A stretch of 7,551 nt of DNA from Prevotellaceae bacterium (GTDB lineage: Bacteria > Bacteroidota > Bacteroidia > Bacteroidales > UBA932). Below, in pieces: positions 1 to 5,998 of this stretch. Below the pieces are notes generated by a model, which worked only from the letters and a program-made list of their open reading frames with translations, was not told the DNA's origin and made no database searches. The translations under genes were made by a program, and so were the position numbers. The stretch is from positions 1 to 7,551 of the forward strand of contig JAITPP010000158.1 in assembly GCA_031289385.1 (NCBI GenBank), read 5' to 3'. The stretch's first letter is position 1. The number at the start of each line of letters is the position of its first letter.

Positions 1-1413
1 GAATGGAATGTATGCCGTTTCTTTTTCTCAAAATGGACATTGTGTGAGGGTTGGGACAATCCGAATGTATTTACAATTGCAAAACTGCGCAGCAGCGGCT
101 CTGAGAATCGCAAAATTCAGGAAGTCGGGCGTGGTTTGCGTTTGCCTTTCGATGAAAACGGACGACGAATAAGCAGCGAAGATTTTTATTTAACTTACAT
201 TATTGACTATTCCGAACGCGATTTTGCTCGCAAATTAGTTGGCGAAATCAATGCAGACGGCGGAAAATTGGCAGATGGCAAAATTACGGATAACATTTTG
301 GAAATTCTTGTAAAATCTGGCTATGCAAATGAGAAAAATGCGGCATTTTTCAAATTGGGCGGCGAAGGAATTGTTGATTCAGAAAAAAATATAATAGACA
401 GCGACAAACTTTTCGCATTGTTGCCCGAAGACAGCGGTTTGAAAGTGAAATCGGGGAAAATTACCGGTGATGGTTTGCCGCAACGCCCAATGGTAAAATT
501 GCGAAAAGAAAATTTTGAAAAATTGCGCGACCTTTGGAAAGAAGTGACCAAACGCTATTTGCTGCATTTTGAAGAATTGGATAAAACTGAATTGACAAAG
601 GTTTTACAAACAATTTTGTTAGACGATAATGTTTTTACAAAACCAAGCGTTCAGATTATTGAGCAATTTTTGCAAAAAGACGATGAAAAAGTTGAGTTGA
701 GAAACAGCGGTTTTCGTTCGGTAACTTCTGATTTGGGCGTAATTTCTTATGGCGATTTTATCAAACGCTTACACGGTTCTACCAATTTGCCGTTAGATTT
801 TTGGCATAAAAATATTGTTGAAGCGCGAAATGGCAAAGAAACGCGAAAAGAGCTGTTTAATATAATCACGCTTGATAATGTTGTAAAGAAATTCAAAGAA
901 AAATTTGAAGAAATTTTTGCACAAAAATACGACTACTCGCCTCTTGATTTTACGGCAAATACAAGTTTATTTCAATCTGACGGCACTTCTTTCGTTGATG
1001 AATTGGCTCAAGGACTTTTAGGCGATAAAGTTGCAAGCGATTTTTTGGATAACAATAAATTTCTTTACGACAAAGCAGTTTATGACAGCGAAATAGAACA
1101 CGAAGTTTTGAAAATTCAGCCAAAAAATGAAATCGTGGTTTACGGCAAACTACCAAAACAAAGTATAAAAGTTCCCACCTACACAGGCGGTACAACAAGT
1201 CCCGATTTTGTGTACGCTATCAGCAAAGACAACGGGCAAACCATAAATCTGCATTTGATTGTGGAAACCAAAAGTGAAAATCTGCGAATGTCCGATAAAG
1301 TTGCTGTAAAAGCGCAGGAAAAATTATTTAAAAATATTCCAAATGTAGAATGGCGAATGGAAACGAATGTTGCTACCTTTGAGTGTGATTTGAAAAAGTT
1401 AGCAGGATATTGA
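1..1413 (+). CDS. Type III restriction enzyme, Res (helicase/endonuclease) subunit, C-terminal part; 5' end outside window
   Basis: ATP-dependent Res subunit of a type III restriction-modification system; it works with a Mod methyltransferase, not seen here, to translocate on and cut unmodified DNA. The frame is open from base 1 (reads EWNVCRFFFSKWT...), so the gene begins upstream; the TTG at 40 is only a codon inside the domain. Visible motifs: SF2 helicase motif V-like EGWDNPNVF (codons 16-24), motif VI-like QEVGRGLRLP (around 118-147), and a C-terminal PD-(D/E)XK nuclease with PDF at 1201-1209 and the E-T-K of LIVETKS at 1264-1272. The catalytic D, E and K are all present, so the nuclease half looks intact. 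The position before EGWD is Cys (TGT), where I recall Arg in relatives. The N-terminal helicase part (Walker A, DEAD-like box) cannot be judged. It converges on the exonuclease gene. The family call is confident; activity is unknown. Confidence 0.9.
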   Translation, partial: EWNVCRFFFSKWTLCEGWDNPNVFTIAKLRSSGSENRKIQEVGRGLRLPFDENGRRISSEDFYLTYIIDYSERDFARKLVGEINADGGKLADGKITDNILEILVKSGYANEKNAAFFKLGGEGIVDSEKNIIDSDKLFALLPEDSGLKVKSGKITGDGLPQRPMVKLRKENFEKLRDLWKEVTKRYLLHFEELDKTELTKVLQTILLDDNVFTKPSVQIIEQFLQKDDEKVELRNSGFRSVTSDLGVISYGDFIKRLHGSTNLPLDFWHKNIVEARNGKETRKELFNIITLDNVVKKFKEKFEEIFAQKYDYSPLDFTANTSLFQSDGTSFVDELAQGLLGDKVASDFLDNNKFLYDKAVYDSEIEHEVLKIQPKNEIVVYGKLPKQSIKVPTYTGGTTSPDFVYAISKDNGQTINLHLIVETKSENLRMSDKVAVKAQEKLFKNIPNVEWRMETNVATFECDLKKLAGY

Positions 1414-1439
1414 AAATGTACAAATACCAAACATCCTCC

Positions 1440-2144
1440 CTACCCCACCTCCATCTCAATAAAAATCCCTTTCAATCTTAGGTAGAGGCTGGCGACGGTG
1501 AATGTGTCTTTTTCGCAGTAGCGGGCTATGCGTTCTATGTCGTTTTGGTTGTAGTAAACGTCGGCTACCATCGAGCCGTCGATGTCGTCTTTGGGCGAGG
1601 GTATGTCGAAAATTGTTGCCATCAGATTAAGCGAGGTGTAGTTTTTGTAATCGCCGAAACGCCAAAGTTCCATTGTGTCTAAAAACGGTACTTCCCAAGG
1701 TTTTTTGCCGCCTACATCCAATATTCGCGGCAGTTCTATTTTGTTTATCAACATTCGGCGGGCGATATACGGAAAATCAAATTCTTTGCCGTTGTGGGCG
1801 CAAAGTTGAATGTCTTTTTTGTGTTTCTCGTAAAATTTTTTCATGCTGTCGGCAAAATCAATCAATAATGTGTTTTCGTCGTCGCCGTAAAATGATTTTA
1901 CTCTGAATATGTTTTTTTCGTTTTTCTTGTAAATAAACCCCAGCGAAATACAAATAATTTTGCCAAATTCAGCCCATATTCCCGCTCGTTGATACGATTG
2001 TTCGGCATCTTCGTCGGGTTTCAAGTTTAATTTCATTTTCTTTTCCCACAATTCGCGAATATTTTGGGGAACATCGTCAAAACATTTGTATTGCGGAACT
2101 GTTTCAATATCAAGAAACAATATATTTTCTATGCGTTTATTCAT
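1440..2144 (-). CDS. Predicted 3'-5' exonuclease, PolB-like DEDDy family
   Basis: A 234-residue single-domain protein of the DnaQ-like superfamily, closest to the stand-alone 'exonuclease related to the PolB exonuclease domain' group. All three Exo motifs are visible: Exo I LFLDIET (D12, E14), Exo II HNGKEFDFPYI (N118, D123) and Exo III YCEKD (Y209, D213), which gives the DEDDy signature of two-metal 3'-5' exonucleases. No polymerase or helicase domain is attached and there is no signal peptide, so it should be cytosolic. Substrate (DNA repair intermediates or RNA) is not known from sequence. The ATG overlaps the udk stop by 4 bp (ATGA), so translation is probably coupled to udk and the gene has no promoter of its own. 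The stop codon lies 26 bp from the stop of the convergent restriction gene. Confidence 0.88.
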   Translation of the reverse strand: MNKRIENILFLDIETVPQYKCFDDVPQNIRELWEKKMKLNLKPDEDAEQSYQRAGIWAEFGKIICISLGFIYKKNEKNIFRVKSFYGDDENTLLIDFADSMKKFYEKHKKDIQLCAHNGKEFDFPYIARRMLINKIELPRILDVGGKKPWEVPFLDTMELWRFGDYKNYTSLNLMATIFDIPSPKDDIDGSMVADVYYNQNDIERIARYCEKDTFTVASLYLRLKGIFIEMEVG

Positions 2145-2755
2145 CGTTTTTGCAAGGCTTTTTCTATGGTAGTTTTCAGAATATCAATAGCAACTTCGTT
2201 GTGTCCGCCTTGTGGAATTATAATGTCGGCATAGCGTTTTGTGGGCTCAATAAATTGCAGGTGCATTGGTTTCAGTATTTTTTCGTAACGTTCAATAACT
2301 TTCTCGACTGTTCGTCCACGTTCAACAATATCGCGGGCAATAACGCGAATAAGTCTGTCGTCGGCATCGGCATCCACAAAAATCTTGATACTCATTTCTT
2401 TGCACAGTTCGGGATGTGTATAAATTAAAATTCCTTCGATTATTATCACCGGTTGCGGCTCAACGTGAATGGTTTCGGCTGCTCGCGTGCAGGTAAGATA
2501 CGAATAAATCGGTTGTTCTATTGCGTTTCCCTGTTTCAGCATTTTTACGTGTTTAACAAGCAAGTCGAAATCGAAAGCATTCGGGTGGTCGAAATTTATA
2601 TTTTGCCGTTCTTCAACCGGAATATGGCTACTGTCTTTATAATATGAATCCTGAGGAATTATCGAAACATCTCCCGGAGGAAACAGTTCTGCAATTCGCC
2701 GTACTACTGTTGTTTTTCCGCTGCCTGTGCCGCCGGCAATACCAATTACTAACAT
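2141..2755 (-). CDS. udk: Uridine kinase (uridine/cytidine monophosphokinase)
   Basis: Phosphorylates uridine and cytidine to UMP/CMP in pyrimidine salvage; cytosolic. From the ATG at 2755 the protein is 204 residues and begins MLVIGIAGGTGSGKTT, with Walker A GGTGSGKT at residues 8-15. It is followed by the family motifs PQDSYYKD (34-41), NFDHPNAFD (54-62), YSYLTCTR, IIIEGILI and the ERGRT segment of the lid; length and motif order are normal. The frame is also open upstream to a TTG at 2776, but that codon lies inside a -7 promoter box (2774-2781), so a transcript from that promoter would begin after it; the ATG at 2755 is preferred. It is the first gene of an operon with the downstream exonuclease, which its stop codon overlaps. 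Confidence 0.95.
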   Translation of the reverse strand: MLVIGIAGGTGSGKTTVVRRIAELFPPGDVSIIPQDSYYKDSSHIPVEERQNINFDHPNAFDFDLLVKHVKMLKQGNAIEQPIYSYLTCTRAAETIHVEPQPVIIIEGILIYTHPELCKEMSIKIFVDADADDRLIRVIARDIVERGRTVEKVIERYEKILKPMHLQFIEPTKRYADIIIPQGGHNEVAIDILKTTIEKALQKR

Positions 2756-2773
2756 ATTTTTTTGATTTTGCTG

Positions 2774-2781
2774 CAAAATTA
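2774..2781 (-). promoter_or_regulatory. Bacteroidota -7 promoter box for udk operon
   Basis: On the minus strand this reads TAATTTTG, an exact match to TAnnTTTG. It sits 18 bases upstream of the chosen udk ATG, which implies a leader of roughly ten bases. No convincing TTG-type -33 element is visible about 19-21 bases upstream; that region is A/T-only. Position and match support the call; strength is unknown. Confidence 0.5.
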
Positions 2782-2860
2782 ACGTTTTTTTTAGAAACTT
2801 AAATAATAAATCGGTTAAATTTTATCGAAATTTATTTTATCTGTGCGGAAAGTCAATTAT

Positions 2861-2886
2861 TAATTACGATTTACTAATTACGATTT
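2861..2886. repeat. Two-copy 14-bp tandem repeat
   Basis: TAATTACGATTT occurs at 2861-2872 and again at 2875-2886, a 14-base period with AC between the copies. A degenerate extra ATTA lies just upstream. It is intergenic between the divergent udk and pgk promoters and matches no protein frame. Function unknown. Confidence 0.7.
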
Positions 2887-2906
2887 GGTTTTTGTTTATT
2901 TGAAAT

Positions 2907-2942
2907 AGCACGCAGATGATGCTGATTTAGACAGATTTTTTC
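2907..2942. repeat. Dispersed intergenic repeat remnant (CACGCAGATGA...CTGATTTA...CAGATTTTTT type)
   Basis: The segment contains CGCAGATGATGCTGATTTA followed by GACAGATTTTTT. It is a chain of short degenerate C(A/T)GAT units ending in a T-run. I recognise it as resembling a short non-coding repeat scattered through many Bacteroidota genomes, but this comes from memory and not a search. It is much more G/C-rich than the flanking A/T-only sequence. No gene or RNA is recognisable in it. Confidence 0.45.
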
Positions 2943-2970
2943 ATTTTAAAATCTTTAAAAACTTTTTTTT

Positions 2971-3010
2971 GATTTGTTGATTTATTGATTTTTTGATTTG
3001 TTAATTTAAA
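2971..3010. repeat. Octanucleotide tandem array, GATTTnTT x4 plus a degenerate fifth
   Basis: Consecutive 8-base units are GATTTGTT (2971), GATTTATT (2979), GATTTTTT (2987), GATTTGTT (2995) and degenerate AATTTAAA (3003). The array lies about 40 bp upstream of the pgk -7 box. It could be simple slippage sequence or affect DNA bending upstream of the promoter; no direct evidence of function. Confidence 0.75.
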
Positions 3011-3028
3011 ATATCAATTTAATATGAG

Positions 3029-3055
3029 TTGTTTCAACTTTAAATATTACTTTTG
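3029..3055 (+). promoter_or_regulatory. Probable pgk promoter
   Basis: TACTTTTG at 3048-3055 is an exact TAnnTTTG -7 box, and a TTG at 3029-3031 could serve as the upstream element. The 16-base gap is shorter than the usual 19 or so, so the upstream half is uncertain. The implied start near 3061 leaves a leader of about 34 bases before the pgk ATG. No Shine-Dalgarno sequence is visible in that leader (AAATTAAAAATCATAAGAT). Confidence 0.55.
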
Positions 3056-3094
3056 TGATTAAATCCGTTTTTAATAAATTAAAAATCATAAGAT

Positions 3095-4354
3095 ATGCAA
3101 ACTATTGACAATTACAATTTCAGCGGCAAACGAGCAATTATTCGTGTCGATTTTAACGTTCCTATGAACGAAAAGTTTGAAGTAACCGACGATACCCGTA
3201 TCCGCGCAGCAATTCCAACAATCAAAAAGGTTTTGGAAAAAGGAGGTTCGGTAATTTTAATGTCGCACCTCGGACGCCCTAAAAAAAACAACGACGAAAA
3301 ATTTTCGCTCGCGCACATCGTTGCTACAATTGAATCGCGCTTAGGCGTAAAAATTAATTTTGCAGGCGACTGCATGGGCGAAAAAGCCGCACATTTGGCA
3401 GCAACGCTTAAACCCGGCGAAGTTTTATTATTGGAAAATCTCCGTTTTTATGCCGAAGAAGAAGGCAAACCTCGCGGACTTGCCGACAATGCAAGCGATG
3501 AAGAAAAAACCGCTGCAAAAAAAGAAATCAAAGAAAAACAAAAAGAATTTTACAAAAAACTTGCCTCGTATGCCGATTGCTACATAAACGATGCTTTCGG
3601 AACGGCACACCGCGCACACGCTTCAACGGCGCTTATTGCCGAATATTTTCCTAACGATAAAATGTTCGGATACGTTATGGAAGGCGAATTAAAAGCAGTA
3701 AATAAAATTCTTGAATCGCCCGAACATCCTTTTACCGCTATACTTGGCGGCTCAAAAGTTTCGTCGAAAATTACAATTATCAAACGACTTTTAAACCGCG
3801 TAGATAATCTGATTATCGGCGGCGGAATGGGATTTACTTTCATAAAAGCGCAAGGCGGAAAAATAGGCGATTCGATATGCGAAGACGAATTTATGCCGTT
3901 GGCGTTGGAAATTTTGGAAGAAGCAAAAGAAAAAGGCGTGAAAATTTACCTTTCTGTCGAAACCGTTGCAGGCAACTCGTTTAGCGAAGATGCCGACATA
4001 AAAGTTGTTCCTATCGACAACATTCCCGACGGCTGGGAAGGAATGGACGCATCGCCAAAAACAATAGCAATTTGGGAAAGCGTAATCTTAAAATCAAAAA
4101 CAATTCTTTGGAATGGACCTGTCGGAGTATTTGAATTTTCGAAATTTGCAGTAGGCACAGAAACAATAGCAAAAATAGTAGCCAAAGCAACAAAAAAAGG
4201 CGCATATTCGCTTATCGGCGGTGGCGATTCTGTTGCTGCAATTAATAAATTCGGATTGGCAAACGAAGTCAGTTACGTTTCGACAGGCGGCGGCGCACTG
4301 CTCGAATATATGGAAGGTATTGAACTTCCGGGCGTAAAAGCAATTTGCAGATAA
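3095..4354 (+). CDS. pgk: Phosphoglycerate kinase
   Basis: Transfers the acyl phosphate of 1,3-bisphosphoglycerate to ADP, giving ATP and 3-phosphoglycerate in glycolysis (reversible in gluconeogenesis); cytosolic monomer with two Rossmann-like lobes. It is 419 residues and complete. In order it shows RVDFNVP (17-23), SHLGRPK, LLLENLRFY, DAFGTAHRAHAS, ILGGSKVSSKI, GGGMGFTF, WNGPVGVFEF, the nucleotide-binding LIGGGDS (GGGD at 375-378) and a C-terminal STGGGALLEYMEG. A charged lysine/glutamate-rich insertion after LRFY accounts for the length above the usual 390-400 and, as I recall, is normal for Bacteroidota. The ATG follows the promoter directly, and the gene is transcribed alone, ending in a hairpin terminator. 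Nothing about it looks damaged. Confidence 0.98.
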   Translation: MQTIDNYNFSGKRAIIRVDFNVPMNEKFEVTDDTRIRAAIPTIKKVLEKGGSVILMSHLGRPKKNNDEKFSLAHIVATIESRLGVKINFAGDCMGEKAAHLAATLKPGEVLLLENLRFYAEEEGKPRGLADNASDEEKTAAKKEIKEKQKEFYKKLASYADCYINDAFGTAHRAHASTALIAEYFPNDKMFGYVMEGELKAVNKILESPEHPFTAILGGSKVSSKITIIKRLLNRVDNLIIGGGMGFTFIKAQGGKIGDSICEDEFMPLALEILEEAKEKGVKIYLSVETVAGNSFSEDADIKVVPIDNIPDGWEGMDASPKTIAIWESVILKSKTILWNGPVGVFEFSKFAVGTETIAKIVAKATKKGAYSLIGGGDSVAAINKFGLANEVSYVSTGGGALLEYMEGIELPGVKAICR

Positions 4355-4382
4355 ACAAAAATATTGCATAAAACATTAAAAG

Positions 4383-4413
4383 ACTTGTCGGATAAAACCG
4401 ATAAGTTTTTTTT
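4383..4413 (+). terminator. Intrinsic terminator of pgk
   Basis: A 9-bp stem, ACTTGTCGG (4383-4391) with CCGATAAGT (4398-4406) including one G-U pair, closes a six-base ATAAAA loop and runs into eight Ts (4406-4413). It lies 28 bases after the pgk stop. This is a textbook rho-independent terminator and makes read-through from pgk into hemW unlikely. Confidence 0.9.
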
Positions 4414-4497
4414 ATTTTATAAATCTGTCGTTGTATTTTATCAAACTATAAAGTTTATTGTATTCACAAATTTAGTAATTTATAATTGATTTTCACC

Positions 4498-4564
4498 CCT
4501 TACGACTTATAACTTATGACTTACAACTTACGACTTACGACTTACAACTTACGACTTACAACTT
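4498..4564. repeat. Heptanucleotide tandem array (ACTTAYR), about 9 units, upstream of hemW
   Basis: Perfect 7-base phasing from 4505: ACTTATA, ACTTATG, ACTTACA, ACTTACG, ACTTACG, ACTTACA, ACTTACG, ACTTACA, then a partial ACTT running into a T-run. One degenerate unit (CCTTACG) precedes. Only the last three bases vary, almost always T/C, A, A/G. The array ends 7 bases before the hemW -7 box, so its last units occupy the -33 region. Similar heptad arrays are, to my recollection, common between genes in this phylum. Confidence 0.9.
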
Positions 4565-4571
4565 TTTTACC

Positions 4572-4579
4572 TATCTTTG
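4572..4579 (+). promoter_or_regulatory. -7 box of hemW promoter, near-leaderless start
   Basis: TATCTTTG matches TAnnTTTG exactly and is followed by only 7 bases before the hemW ATG at 4587. Bacteroidota transcripts usually start about 5-7 bases after this box, so the mRNA would start at or just before the ATG. No TTG -33 element is present; that place is filled by the heptad array. Confidence 0.6.
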
Positions 4580-4586
4580 CCGTATT

Positions 4587-5711
4587 ATGTCGGGAATTTA
4601 TGTTCACATACCGTTTTGCAAGCAATTGTGTTATTATTGCGATTTTCATTTTAGCGTTTCGCTTGCGCGGAAAAGTGAAATGCTTGACGCTATTGTTAAA
4701 GAAATTCAAATGCGTGCTTGCGAATACGAGCAAATGCCTGAAACACTTTATTTTGGCGGTGGAACTCCAAGCGTATATTCGCCGTCGGAATTGAAAATTA
4801 TTGTTGATGAAATTAAAAAAAAGTTCGGCATAAACAATTTTCACGAATTTACGGTAGAAGTCAATCCCGACGATTTGAGCGAAAAATATTTACACGATTT
4901 GTACGAGTTGGGTGTGAATCGTTTAAGCATAGGCGTTCAGTCGTTTATCGACGAGCATTTGCAATTTATGAACCGCCGCCACAATGCAAAACAATCTGTA
5001 AAATGTATAAAAATGGCGCAAAATGCGGGTTTTGGAAATATAAACGTCGATTTGATTTATGGACTTCCGCCGCTTACATTGCAGCAATGGCGCAAAAACA
5101 TTGATATTTTTATTGATTTGGATGTTCCGCATCTTTCGGCTTATCATCTTGGAATTGAACAGAAAACGGTGTTTTACAAATATTTGGAGCAAGGAAAACT
5201 AAAACCTGTTGATGAAAAAACAAGCGCACAACAATACGAAATATTAGAAAAAACAACTTCGGATGCAGGATTTGAACATTACGAAATTTCGAATTTTGCA
5301 AAAAACAAATTATATTCCATTCACAACACTGCATATTGGCAAGGCAAGCCGTACATAGGTTTTGGTGCATCGGCACATTCGTACAACGGAAACAATATCA
5401 GACGCTGGAATATTGCAAACAACAAAAAATATATAGAGGCAATAAGCGCAAATCAGATTTTTTGGGAAGGCGAAAATCTAAGCCCCACCGAAAAATATAA
5501 CGATTACATTCTCACCTCGTTGCGAACTATGTGGGGAGTGAACACCGATTTTATAAAAACAAATTTCGGCGAAACATTTTACAATTATTTTTACCAACAA
5601 TCGCAACATTTTATACAACAAGGTTTGCTTATTTGCAGCAATAAACAAATAAAAATTCCGTCAAAGCATTTTTTATTATCAGATGGAATTATACGAGAAC
5701 TTTTTTTTTAG
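4587..5711 (+). CDS. hemW: Radical SAM haem chaperone HemW (often labelled coproporphyrinogen III oxidase-like)
   Basis: A complete 374-residue radical SAM protein. C11-x3-C15-x2-C18 (FCKQLCYYCDF) binds the 4Fe-4S cluster and GGGTPS (57-62) the SAM. Further HemW/HemN-family motifs follow: VEVNPDDL, NRLSIGVQSF, NVDLIYGLP, SAYHLGIE, HYEISNFAK, and YIGFGASAHSY with the preceding HNTAYW. The C-terminal part fits the winged-helix region. HemW proteins bind haem and deliver it to haem-dependent respiratory proteins rather than acting as the oxygen-independent oxidase; the short N-terminus before the CxxxCxxC favours HemW over HemN. It stands alone, insulated from pgk by a terminator, with its own promoter. 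It is the second radical SAM gene in the window but is unrelated in role to the one at 5999-7063. Confidence 0.93.
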   Translation: MSGIYVHIPFCKQLCYYCDFHFSVSLARKSEMLDAIVKEIQMRACEYEQMPETLYFGGGTPSVYSPSELKIIVDEIKKKFGINNFHEFTVEVNPDDLSEKYLHDLYELGVNRLSIGVQSFIDEHLQFMNRRHNAKQSVKCIKMAQNAGFGNINVDLIYGLPPLTLQQWRKNIDIFIDLDVPHLSAYHLGIEQKTVFYKYLEQGKLKPVDEKTSAQQYEILEKTTSDAGFEHYEISNFAKNKLYSIHNTAYWQGKPYIGFGASAHSYNGNNIRRWNIANNKKYIEAISANQIFWEGENLSPTEKYNDYILTSLRTMWGVNTDFIKTNFGETFYNYFYQQSQHFIQQGLLICSNKQIKIPSKHFLLSDGIIRELFF

Positions 5712-5714
5712 TTG

Positions 5715-5856
5715 AAAGTTTGTCAAGTTATAAAGTTTATCAAGTTCGTCAAGTTATAAAGTTTATCAAGTTTGTCAAGTTATAAAGTTTGTCAAGTTCG
5801 TAAAGTTTGTCAAGTTATCAAGTTCGTAAAGTTTTTAAAGTTCATAAAGTTTTTTT
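5715..5856. repeat. 16-copy AAGTT-core 8/9-bp tandem array with 26-bp higher-order period
   Basis: AAGTT recurs 16 times at 8- or 9-base spacing, starting four bases after the hemW stop. Variants are AAGTTATA, AAGTTTATC, AAGTTTGTC, AAGTTCGTC/A and AAGTTTTTA. Units starting at 5725, 5751 and 5777 repeat a 26-base super-unit (8+9+9), showing stepwise duplication of blocks. Frames through it give low-complexity peptides only and no start context, so it is non-coding. Function unknown. Confidence 0.9.
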
Positions 5857-5874
5857 GTGTTTTTTCTTGCTTTT

Positions 5875-5920
5875 AACCACAAAGGTCACAAAGATTTTCA
5901 CAAAGAACACAAGGTTTTTT
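5875..5920. repeat. Dispersed CACAAAG-type intergenic repeat
   Basis: AACCACAAAGGTCACAAAGA is followed by TTTTCACAAAGAACACAAGG and a T-run. Four near-copies of CACAA(A)G are present, with weaker relatives at 5974-5995 (TCACAAAG, TCACAAAAG). I recognise this as resembling a short repeat scattered through Bacteroidota genomes (from memory, not a search). The rest of 5857-5998 holds no gene, RNA or good hairpin that I can see. Confidence 0.5.
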
Positions 5921-5998
5921 ATTCTACAAAATTTATGTTTGATGTTTTTGCGTTTATTTCTTCTTAACTTTTATCACAAAGCAAGGCTCACAAAAGTT

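Noticed and set aside
1414..1439. A shared terminator between the convergent restriction and exonuclease genes
   Set aside because: The 26-bp gap contains no inverted repeat or T/A run capable of forming one.
2756..2776. Upstream TTG extension of uridine kinase (7 extra residues)
   Set aside because: The TTG lies within the -7 promoter box, and the ATG at 2755 gives the usual N-terminus beginning directly at the Walker A strand.
4498..4564. CRISPR array
   Set aside because: Units are 7 bp and directly adjacent, with no spacers.
5966..5998. Inverted repeat AACTTTT...AAAAGTT next to the radical SAM stop as a terminator
   Set aside because: Only 7 A/T-rich pairs with a 19-base loop and no T-run in the direction of transcription.
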